Positions 1-11,300 of a stretch of 64,000 bases of DNA are shown piece by piece. The DNA is from Sarcocystis neurona (Eukaryota > Apicomplexa > Conoidasida > Eucoccidiorida > Sarcocystidae): the NCBI GenBank assembly GCA_000727475.1, contig KL647303.1, forward strand, positions 1,241,449 through 1,305,448, in the 5' to 3' direction. A program made the translations under genes and the position numbers. Positions within the stretch are counted from its first letter, which is position 1. Each line of letters begins with the position of its first letter. The notes beneath the pieces were generated by a model. The model was not told the DNA's origin. It ran no database searches and saw nothing but the letters and a program-made list of their open reading frames with translations.

Positions 1-327
1 CACGGTTGTTTCTACATTTGCAAAGTGTGCGTTGCCTTTTGTGGATCCGTATCTCTCTCTCCGTTTCCGTCTCTCTCTGTCCCTATATACATACGCATCT
101 ATTTGCTAGTAGACGTATGCATGTGTCCATACGTGCGGAGAGTGGAAGGGTGCAGAACTGCTTGTACACCATCTCTTTGGTATATATACATATATATATA
201 TATGTATAGATAGATGGATAGATATCCGCGTATGCACGTAAGGAGCTACGTATATATATATATATATATATATATGTAAAGTAGGTAGCTGCTATATTAT
301 TGAACGCATGCAATTTTGTATGTGCAG
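1..327 (+). other. Intron of the sulfite oxidase gene, 3' part
   Basis: No family similarity is visible here. The stretch holds (TA)n runs at about 181-208 and 251-275 and ends in TGTGCAG at 321-327, the acceptor for the first visible exon. Confidence 0.7.
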
Positions 328-1829
328 AGGCTACGCGTGGAGTGGAGGAGGCACGCCTGTCGTTCGTGTTGATGTTTCCCTTGATAACGGCCGCTCCTGG
401 CACCAAGCCGAACTGCAGTGGAAGCCTGAAGCAGCAGAAGAAGAGGAAGTAGAAGAAGACGCAGGCGGTGGAGAAGCAGTAGCGCTTGAAGCGGCGAAAG
501 CGGAAGCCATAGCAGCAGCAGCGGCAGCAACAGCGAAAGACGAAGCAGCAGCTGCTGAGTCGCAGCCGAAGCAGCAAGAAGAGGTGCGCTCTGCTGCAGC
601 AGAAGAGGGGGGTAGACTCGAAGGAGGGGTACTGCCTAGAGGAAGGAGCAACAGCAACAGCAGCGGCAGGAGGAACAGCAGCAACAGCAGCAGCACCAAC
701 AGCAGGAGCACCAACAACAGCAGCACCAACAACAGCAGCAACAGCAGAGGCAACGGCGCAGACGAATTCGGCGAGAGTGAGCGGACTGGAGCGTCGGCAG
801 CTTTTGACAGAGAGCAAAGGAATGCGACGAATTCGAGTGGAACAGACGCGCTGATAACAAGCAGCCGTAGCACTTCGCTGCACGACATACTGGCCACGGC
901 CCTTGCAGAGGAGAAAAAAGCAGCAGCAGAGGAAAGGGATCCAGATAAATCCTGGAGTTGGTAAGACATCACAGCGTCCATCTTTCTCCCTACATATATA
1001 CATATATATATTTGTATATGTTTATGTTATCAGGAGTACTTGTATATGTATATATATATATATATGGGAATTCATGTACGGACACACGTTTAGATGGTAA
1101 AGCATATATATATATATATATGTATGTATATTTATATACCTGTATGTCTACACTGATACATATATATATATATATAAATATACATATATATGTATCAGTG
1201 TAGACATACAGGTAAGTGCGTATTTAAATTTTTTTCGTTGGATGAGTCAGCTGTCTGCTGCTGCTGCTGCTGGGTGGGGCAGGGTTTTGTGGCGAGCTGA
1301 ACTACCTCTGGATGCCGCGTGGCTGGCTGCGGAGTACACTCGAGAGCAGCAGCAGCAGAGGAAGCAGCAGCAGGGAAGATCGGAAGAGGACGACAGCGGG
1401 CAGCACCAGCAGCCGTTGAAAGACGAAGGAGAGGAAAGGCAGCAGGAGGAGGGGAAGAACAAGAAGCAGCCGCAGCAGCGTTTGCCAGGGCAGCCCGAAG
1501 GGAGCGTCGCAGTGGAAATCCTCTGCAGAGCCGTCGACGCCAACGGCAACTCGCAGCCCGACACATGCGACGCGCTGTGGAATGAGAGGGGGTGCTTGAA
1601 TAATTCTTGGCATTCTGTGGTTGTCTTCGCCTTCCCGTCTCCTGCTGCCATTGCTGCTGCTTCTGCTTACGATGAAAAGAAACCCTCCGCTGCCGTTCCT
1701 GTCTTCTCTTCTTCCTCCTTCAAGGAACAGCAGTCTGCTGCTCCTCCCGCTGCTGCGCCGACGCCACCGGCTGCTCGCTCGACACCGGAGCCTCCTGCTG
1801 CTGCTCCTGCTGCTGCTGCCTCTTCCTAA
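328..1829 (+). CDS. Sulfite oxidase family molybdoenzyme, C-terminal part (Moco dimerisation domain), join 328..960 and 1283..1829, 5' partial
   Basis: Sulfite oxidases use a molybdenum cofactor to oxidise sulfite to sulfate; this is only the C-terminal beta-sandwich dimerisation domain, the catalytic part lying before position 1. Exon 1 opens after a TGTGCAG acceptor with GYAWSGGG and RVDVSLDNGRSW, the signature first strands of this domain. The donor at 961 (GTAAGAC) joins in phase to the acceptor ending at 1282, giving SWSWVLWRAELPLD, which matches the family W-x-W-x-LW strand. Then come EILCRAVDANGNSQPD, the family LWNxRG step (here LWNERG) and NNSWHSVVV, all expected in order. Two low-complexity insertions interrupt the fold: about 170 residues rich in Ala, Glu, Ser and Asn in exon 1, and about 60 Gln/Glu-rich residues in exon 2. 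After the fold there is a Ser/Ala/Pro-rich tail of about 65 residues, with TAA at 1827-1829. Family assignment is firm; substrate (sulfite versus a related oxo-acid) is inferred. Confidence 0.9.
1137..1214. repeat. Perfect inverted repeat, 31-bp arms, in the last sulfite oxidase intron
   Basis: Arm one is 1137-1167 (starts TACCTGTATGTCTACACTGA) and arm two is 1184-1214, its exact reverse complement, with a 16-base AT loop. The right arm ends in CAGGTAAGT, a strong splice-donor look-alike that is not used in the predicted transcript. It lies wholly inside intron 961-1282. No transposase or clear target duplication is seen; a MITE remnant or a recent inversion duplication are both possible. Confidence 0.9.
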
Positions 1830-4800
1830 CGCACCGCTGCAGTTAACCGCACGGCTGCTGGGATACGCAGAAGGGACAGCCATCTTTACTTCTTCACTCG
1901 TCCTTCTGCTGTGACTCCCCTTGATGCTGCTGCCTCCTGTGTTGTTACTGTTGCTGCCCCTGCGCGTCTTCCTCCTCTTCCTGCTGCTGCTGTGGACGTA
2001 CGCGCATGCGCTGCCTTTTTTGTCCTCATGTAAATCTGTATTTGCCTCTTCGAAGGTGGGCGTAGGCGTACATATCTAATATGTCTACATGCTTTTGCAC
2101 CCTTCTGTGCAAGTTTTGACGTGTGCGTACATCATCTTGATGCGCACATATACATATATATATATATAAATACATATAGGTATACCGACACATAAATTGC
2201 GACCTACGCGGGGGTCAGAGGCAAGTATATTTATATATGTATACAAATACATATTTGTGCTTATGTAGGGTCCTACGCGTCGGCCACAGGCACGTAGATA
2301 TATATATATATATACACATAGATAGAATGACATACGTAAATCGGGATTTATGCGTTGGATGCGCGCAAGCGCACATATATATATATATATCAGTTTGTTC
2401 AGGCTGACGCGCAGGTAATACCGACTCCTGAAGAGATGCTTGCAATGCCTGCAGCGTCTTGAACTTCGGGTCCGTGTCTCACCGACTTTCTCACTTGCAA
2501 CACATAAACGCAAGCCACTTCACTTCTACTAATGTTGTATGCATGTGTTTGTGCATAATACGTAGACGTGTACATCCGCTTGTGCTGCTGCCTCTGTTAT
2601 CTAGGCGCAGGCGCACTTTGACGTAGCCTAACTTCTTGCACGCTAGTATACACGTACATATATATATATATATATACGTTGTATGAATGCAGGACCTTGC
2701 TGCTGCTTTATCCACAATGGCTGCCTGCAAACACGCCGCTTACGTTGACGGCGTAGTCAGTCGAAGAAGCTGCACCAGGAGGTTCAGAAGCGTGCATACG
2801 CGCAGGAGTCAGGGGCTCTGCGGTATCTCGACGTTTCCAGCGTTTTCAGAGCCCTCAACGAAGTGAATTCCGCTTTGAGGCCCCATTTCCTTCGTAGACG
2901 AAAGTGGGGCAGATTACGTTTCATTCTCTTCAGCGCTGCGTCACTGCGCATGTTAACGTGGTGTGTACACCGTTTGAGCGTCTCGAAGTGAGGAGCACGA
3001 CAAAGTAGCTGCTGCTGCTGCTGCGATAAACTCCCCACTTTTTGCTGTTGATGTATCGCGCTGTTTTTAGAGGTGGAATGATAAATCTTCCTCTCTACTA
3101 TGCGCAGTGCTCAGCGCGTGTGTGCGCCTTCAAGCACCTCCTACTGACTTTACAGCTCACTCGCGACACAACCAGACCTCTGCGTATGCGCAGTTCTGGT
3201 GTATGTTGGATCAACACCAACAACTTTCACACAGGTGCGCAAGTGGGGTGCTTTCTGTAAGAAACTCGGTGTCTTTTTGCGGTACGGACGCCAGGCCCAT
3301 TGCGAAACTTGAGCAACAACAGCACCTGAGTAGGGCTGACTAGGACGTGTCGGCAAACACCGTCAGATCACGTGGCTTCAAATTATTCCACCTATCTATA
3401 CTTGCATTTGTAGAAACACGTATGTACCTTCAGCCACGTATATATCTACACTACATCTGCATATATCTACGTGTCTGTGCGTGCACGTGTATGTAAGCAC
3501 TACATACGACCCATACCTAGAAAGCTGCGAGGGCGCAGAGTTTACAGTGCAAGTGTGGCTTTCACGGATAGCGTTTAGCAGCGAACCCCGCTACACAGCA
3601 GCGCACAACATACCTGTGCTTATATAAGAAAGGCAATGAAGCAGTGAGGATGCTGGGGAGACGTCGTCGGCAGCAGTCCTGGGCATCTGCTTGTGGAGTT
3701 CAGCTCGGTTAAAGCTAGCGCAGCAGCAGCGAAATGTAGAGTAGGTATAGATGGATTTGTGCACGGCGTTCGCAGCTGCAGTACAAAATATTCGTCCCTT
3801 CTGCTGTCCGGTATTCTTGCAACACCTCTGCTACACAAACGTTTCCACTTCTTATGGAATGCGTGAGCTGCTGCTGACCGATGAGAAAGGCGTGCACACA
3901 AGGTGCGTGTGCCTGTTTCCTCGTAGCAGTGGAGAAACCGTCGTCCCTGTACTTCCCTGACTAACTGCTTTTCGGTCATCGTCATTCGTGCGCAAAGGCG
4001 TTTCACACTGGGAAGTTCAGACTCCTACCCTTTCCAGTGTAGTGACATCGCGTGAGGGAGTTCACGGGCGTCAGATACACTGCTCCACACGAAGGCACAG
4101 AAACGCCCGCTCGTGCGGCGTGCATTGCACACGCCTCACGTTGAAATGGAGAGACAACGTTACGCGCTGCGCAAGCTTCAACTAATGCGGTACCCGCACT
4201 CGGAAGACGTGCGCGCCGAGTCCACAAGGCGTTGTTGTGCCGACACCGCGACAACGCTTTACGTACACGTACACTTTTAGCAGCGTGCGTTGCGACGACA
4301 TAAGTTTTTGAACGTACACAGCTTTTTCAGTCCCCTTGGAACTCTGCGGTCAAGCAGGGGCGTCCTGCTTCTCTCTTAAGAGACAGCAGCAGGATCAAAT
4401 GCGTTACAGGGAGCACGCAGGCACAGTCAAGCAGATGACCGGTAGCTCTGCGCACTTTTCCTGTCGGAAGAAAACACCTGTCCACTCGGCCCGATATATA
4501 CGAAGGTGGTCATCATTAGCCAAAGAAATGCTCAATTATTCGGTCTGTGTCTTTGCACACGTAGATAAGAATTGCTAGGCATACACGTATGTCCACAGGT
4601 GGATATAATTCACATACATACACGCACGTAAAAGAGCAATTCTATTCGTTCACACGGGCACACATTCTATACGTATATGAAAAGCAACCTGCACGCAGAG
4701 CACGCTGCCCAGGGCTGTCCTTGAACCCTGTGCAGCACAGCCCGTGCAGCAGATCGAAGAGGCCGCACGGCAGTCGTTTCTCTCTCTCTCTCTCGTTCCT

Positions 4801-5221
4801 GCAGCAAATACACTTCTGCCCATGCTTCTGTGGTGCGCTTGTACTTGTCGTACACACGTGTGAAGTCTCCGACGTTCACACGGAGCAATACAGCTTACAG
4901 GCCGGTCTATAAGGATAGCACAACATACGCACATCTACAGGGCGACATGGATACACACAGCTACTTGTATATTATATATATATTACCACACATAATTGTT
5001 CAAAGGTGTGCGCTGGTGGCATCATGTTAGAAAACGTTACTGCTACGCGGAGATCCATCTGCACAGACTTTTTCCTAAACGTCTTGCACCATGCAGGAGA
5101 TCTCCCCACGCGTCCAGGTGGTGATGTGTTCTCCCCACACATGGACAAGTGATCGCGCGGCACGGGGCTTCTGCGGGGTGTACGAACACCGCGCAGATCG
5201 AGACGGGGTTGTTGGTGTCTA
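1830..5221. other. Convergent intergenic region between sulfite oxidase and the HECT ligase gene
   Basis: This 3.4-kb interval lies between the stop codons of two convergent genes and should hold both 3' UTRs. It begins with a CTG-rich stretch (to about 2010), followed by (TA)n blocks near 2150-2170, 2300-2315, 2375-2390 and 2655-2680. From about 2700 to 4900 composition is more balanced and CAG-poor, with only short open frames, none of which I recognise. No tRNA, rRNA or clear polyadenylation element was found. Confidence 0.6.
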
Positions 5222-5363
5222 CTACACGAACCCAAAACCTTCCTTTCCTTCAGTGATCGCAAGTACAAGCTTCCACTTGAGCTGCTGCCTGCTGCTGTAG
5301 CTGGGCAAGTCGAGCTGGTTGAAGCACGTGTGGGCCGTCGGAAGTTTGTTTTCCCCGTACGCC
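5222..5363 (-). CDS. HECT ligase exon 23: catalytic Cys and C-terminus
   Basis: Last 47 residues. It reads [20 protein letters not shown] then [19 protein letters not shown] and TAG at 5222-5224. The catalytic cysteine codon is 5324-5326, in HTCFNQL. The Phe four residues from the C-terminus, typical of HECT ligases, is present. All residues expected for an active C-lobe are seen. Confidence 0.98.
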
Positions 5364-8300
5364 CTGAAGAGCAAAAAACACACGGGGCCCAGCAACGGCC
5401 GCGCAGCACCGACAACAACAATAGCAGCAGCAATGACAGCAGGAGACGAGACAGCAGCAGCACGAGGACGTGCCACGGCAGTGGCATATGCCACGGGAGA
5501 AGCAGCAGCGACGGCGGCAGCGTATGTCAGAGCAGTGGCACATGCCAGAGGAGAGGCAGTTGCCCAAGGAGGGGCACAGAAGAAGCAGCAACAGCGACGT
5601 CAAATCTACCTCGACGTGACGTGTGGCGCGCCGCTGCTGCTGCAAAGCATTCCCGCTGCTGCTGAACATGAGGAGGAGGAGGAAGACTCCTACCACGAAA
5701 AAGACGAAGCAAATGACCAGGGAAACAGAAGTCCTGTTGCAGCTTACTTCTGAATAGAAAACTTCTGCGGGCCGCGCATGCCGAGGAGAAACTTGAAGCC
5801 GCCCAGAGGCACTCGAGACGTCCCTGTGACAAACTGCAAAAACGCCGCTCTCTGTTTCTCGTCCAGTTCCTCCATGACCTGCGGAGAAAAAGGCATGCCG
5901 GCATTCACTACGTGTGCATCGTTCTTCTTACCTACATATACACATAAATATATATATACCATCTGTATTACACCACACACATATACGTGTATATAGGCAT
6001 GACTGAAATACACGTTCACACAGAATTGTTTGGTGCGCATTTATGTGTATATGCCCGTCAAGCCCCGGCCGTGTCGTGCATGTATGAAACCCAAAGAGGT
6101 CGACTTGCACGGCTCGACAATCTTGAAGGTGTTATCGCACGCGTCAACTTCATCACCAATCTTTCCACCTCTTCCTGATTACGAACATATATATACATAT
6201 ATATATATATACATATACACGAGTGCATGCCTCGGCACAGAAGGCGACGTTACGCACAGCGCGCCTAGATATATCTATATATCGACCAATCTACGTGTAC
6301 ATACACATATATATATATATATATATATGCCAGCCTACCTATAAATATAGATATATATATGTATGGCAGCACTCTTTCTACATATACGTGTACAACCATG
6401 TGTACTTTTTGGAACTTTATTCGTGTGTCTATACGTGTATACTTTTGGCAATTTTCATCTGCACAGCAGAAGCAAAGCAGTGTTTGCTCACCTCCCAAAA
6501 CCAGCAAATAACTTGGTCGGTGGGAAGATAGTTGATATACTCGGTGTTATTCTTTAAGTCTTGCAGATCGATCGTAGGCAGACCCGAGAGCAGCAACTCG
6601 AGCTCCTTGTCATCAAAAATCGAAATAAGCGACGGCGGAATCAACTCGTGGAACCCGCTCAAGAACGCTTCCAGCTGCTGCTTTATCCCTCCCAAAATTT
6701 TCCTCTGACACATCAGCTGGACGTATAGATGTTTGTTTTCATCGGTCACCTACAGCACCAGCAGCAACAGCAGCAGCAGCGTCATCACGACACGCACGCA
6801 ACGCCCTGCACGTCCTCCACCTTCTCCAAGTCGACAAACAATTATGAAAACCCTCAAACTTACCCACATACACATGTATGTGTCTATTCTCTCTCTCTAC
6901 ACAGGTATACATATATATATATATATATATATAGATAGATAGATAAATACGCGGGCATTTATTGCTGCGACCCAACTTAACCACAGCTCCACAGAGGTGC
7001 ATACATGTATATATATATATATATATATGCGGACATATACTGCAACGACCACTCTTACCCACACACACGAGTGTGTCTACTCACTCTCTCTCTACACATA
7101 GGTATATATATATATATATATTCATGCGGACATGCGGACATTTACTGCACCGACCTACTTTACTGTCTGTTTCACTGTGTATCTCTCTCTATATAGATAC
7201 ATATATATATATGTATATATACGTGCATACATACAGTACGCATACATGCTTCTCTGTAAAGTATGTTTCTCTCTCTCTCTCTCCTATATATATATATATA
7301 TATGCAGCCACTCTTACGTATCTACACACTACTGCACATGCAATTATATAGGTGTATACCTGATTTTCTACCTTACTGCTGCTGCTGCTGGGCGAAATTT
7401 GCGCCGCACAATAATTCATCCTTCGACTATCACGGAACAGCTGCTATTCATACAGCTGCTGTTCTCTTGTCAATACAGAACTTATTTGTATAAAATATGT
7501 ATACATATACATGCACTACACCTTTGGTACGCAGACGCAGTATCAGCCACTATAACTATTGTACATAATACATATATATATATATATATGAGCAAGATCC
7601 CACACGTGCACTACGTACGTACGCACGGATACACACCTGCCCTACGTGCGTACGCATGTATATACATATATGTATATACATATCGGAGCTGCTATTCGTA
7701 CGTGCAGCACATATGTACAGAGACAAATCTTCCATACACACCGGTACATATATATATATATATGCCCGGTGTCTGTACGCATATGTGTCTTTGAACGCGG
7801 CTACACTTTGTTGTGGGTCGCCGTCTTTCAACGAGCAAGCACATCTATTGTCCCTTTATGTGAGAAGACGTTGATGTGAACATTTCAGCGAGGTTTTGAG
7901 TCATCCCAGGGAAACAAACAGCGAAGGGTCGGTCTTACAGGAATGGAGCGTCCGTTAGGGACGAGGTCTTCCACCCGATGGACTCCAAATTCGTCAATTT
8001 CTGTGCTGCAGAGAAGAGCAGAAGAAAGAGAGGAAGAAAGCCGCTGCTGACGAGACGACAAAGCGCAGGCAGACGCCCATGCGCAGCAGCCAAAACATGT
8101 GCGGAGTACCCTGGAAAGAGGTCAAAGAGACTGCCGTCACCGGTGACGGGGTGTACGTACACCGCCCGCAAAGAGTGTCACGCGACTCGCACAGAAAGAC
8201 GACGCCGACAGATATATCGGCAGCACCACAAGACGACAAAACGTCGCCCTCTCTGCCATTCATTTTTATAGACAGAAGAACCTGTGCCTTCCCTTTATAT

Positions 8301-11300
8301 ACGTAGATGCATGTCTTCTACACCTACAAAAAACGTATACATATACAGAGAGACAGACAGATAGATAAATAGGCACACAGATAGATAGGTACACAAACAG
8401 ATAGGTACACAGATAGATAGGTAGACAGATAGATAGGTAGACAGATAGATAGGTAGACAGATAGATAAGGACGGATATGGGTATAGACGTGTCTATGTAG
8501 AAGGCATGTGTAGGCACAGGTTCGGTGTGATGTGCGTACATGCAGGTATGTGTGAGCCGGCGAGGAACATCATCCGTGCATGGGAGAAGAGGAACTCAAA
8601 AAAAGAAACTCTGACACGCTCTTGCAGCACATCCTACGGACTGTTATATCTTCCGGTAAAAGAGAACAACACGAGAAACCCCCGTGCAGCACATCCGCCG
8701 ACGGAGACTACTTCCTCAACCCTACTACGTGCGTAAAATGAATACATATGTATACAGGAGAAAGACAGGCGCCTATGTGTGTATGTTACATACATTGAGA
8801 GAGAGACACATGTATGCATACACATGTCTATTCATTTCAAATGGACTGCTCTCTGTCCTGAAGATGACTACTTCTTCTTGGAGAGCCTACTTCGTATGTA
8901 CATATCTACATATGTACATAATATATGTGCATGTGTAGTTGTTCATTTTACGTGTCCGCCTCCGTCTTCTCTCTGCTGCTTCGTAGGAAGACGGACCTGA
9001 AGGTCAACTCCAGCCCGAGGTCGTCCAAGTTGTACTGCAGCATCATTTGTAGGTTGCTATACAAAGTTGGGTCGATACTTTCTGCGTCTGCTGTGACGCA
9101 TCGGCGCCCGAGCATGTGTTTATAAAACGACCGGCAGAAGTACGCGCTCAAGTGCTGTCCATCAAATAAAGCCTTTCCTGCAGCAGCAACAGCGGCAGCA
9201 GGACCCACACACAAATACCCACAACCTTGTGTATTCTCATACAGAGATATGAAGGCATGTACATACGTGTGTACACGTGTACAGACACGCAACAATATAT
9301 ATACGTGGACACGTTTATCTGTAGATTTGTATTACCACCCAACAGCACATACACATGTAACACATACAATTCTACACGTACACACCTCTCTTTCTCGTCT
9401 GTGTGTACATATATGGAGAGGGAGGTACGCAGACACTGACAGAAAAAGATACAGCATGTATCCACTTCTATACAGCAACTAGGGAATCTTCTACAGGTGC
9501 ACATACATACACGTGTACACACAGACGAGTGATATGAAGACACGCAGCAGCTTCCTCGGCACGCTCTGGCTTACCCACGTAGACGTGGGTGACGCGCGCC
9601 TTCTTCATCAGAAAAGGCGGCGCAAGAAGTTCGCTGCTGTACACACATGTACGGAAAAAATTCGCTGCCTGCTGCTACTACTATCGACACAATGCCACGA
9701 AGTATGTCAAGCCTACGTCCTCTATTGTTGCCGTCTCCATCATACATACAAACATTCTCCCATACGCATATATACATATATAGAGAGACAGAAGGGGTAA
9801 CAAGCACACATATATACATGTATACCCACATATTATATGCCACCTATTCACACATTCACATTACCTGTCTCCTTGCATATACCCGCATACATGCTCTATA
9901 TACACGTCTATCTCTCTGCCTTGGTCGCAGACTCTGTGTGCCTCGTCTTCTCTTTCTCTCGAGCCCCTGCGTCACTTTTTCTGCTGTGTTGTACATTATA
10001 TATCCATGCGTGAACCGATGTATACACAAACACTTTCCAAGCGAGAGGTATATACATGTAAAGAAATGCGATTCCTGCGTATGTTTCAAGCGCAGCGCAG
10101 AAGATACCTATGATGCGGCCAATAAATTTGAAGTAGTGCAGATGGTCAGGATTGATTGCCGAAAGAGGATTGGGGTGGTTGAACTCGCTCTTGGCTCCTT
10201 CTCTTCGAAAAAGTGCGTAGTTCGGGTTGAATATATCTCTCGACAGCAGGGCGAACCACTCGCGTGTAAGTCCCCCGGCATCGACGCCTTCCTCGCCGGT
10301 GAAGTGAACATTCAACTTTCCTTTCATTTCTTCGCCTGACGAAGAGGGGACAAATCAGCAAAACACACCGTCACCGCAACACCGCAGTCACGCTGTCGGC
10401 GACAGGAGAGGAAACTCTTGAACACGAAAATCACGCAGAAGAGGAAAAAGCAGCCGCCAGAAGGCGGCCGAGCAAGACGTGGAGGAAGGACCACGAGAAG
10501 GATACGGAGGATACGCACATACACACACACAGAGACAAACTTCCGGTGCAGAAGAGTCCGGTTCCTTCCTGTCATTTTCTCCTCCATTTTCAGCGCGTCT
10601 GCGTGTGAGAGAGGACCGCGTGCTCTTCCTGTGTGCAGTGGTAGTTCGACAGGTGCAGCAGTGGCGGGAGCTGTGCGGTGGCAGCCGGAGCTGCGAAGCA
10701 GCAGTTGCTGCGCGGCAGCGGTTTTCTCTGCGGGTGTTGTTTCCCCTTCCTTTGGAAGGCAGAGGGCAGCGCAGCAGTAGTAGCGCCCTACGCCGTCGTG
10801 CTGGGGCAACCGCTTGCTTGGCGTCTCCGTCTCTCTTCTTTTCTCTCTATCTCTTTCTGTCTTACCGGAGCGCATGCGTATTTGGTGGTACGAATCGGTG
10901 AACACTTGGCTCCGGCGAACACTAAGGCGTATCGTATCGAAGCGCGCCGTCTGCCGCATCTCGCGCAGTCTCTGACGGAAGAAAAATCTCTTGTTGTCGA
11001 AGCTGATGGCCATCGGTGACAGCAGCAGCAACGGATGCAGCGCCCCAGTGGTACTTGACAGCAGCGTCGGGGTCTGCCTGATCAACGCGTTGATGCATGC
11101 GCGGTGTCTCTCTCCGAAGAGACACAGCTCGCGGTGCCGGCTGCTTCCCCCTGTGGCCGCTTCTCCTTCCCCAGCAGCGCCCGCAGACGAACTGCTGCTG
11201 CTGCTGCCCCTCCGACAGTGGGGGGCAACGCTGCTGCTCGTGCTGCTGCCTGGGGCAGCGACACCCGGAGCCGCGCGGTGAGGGCCCGCCAGCAGCAGAC

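Noticed and set aside
6000..6180. Possible extra HECT exon at 6100-6175 on the minus strand
   Set aside because: The local peptide has no counterpart in the family, and exon 21 joins exon 22 in phase with nothing missing from the HECT alignment.
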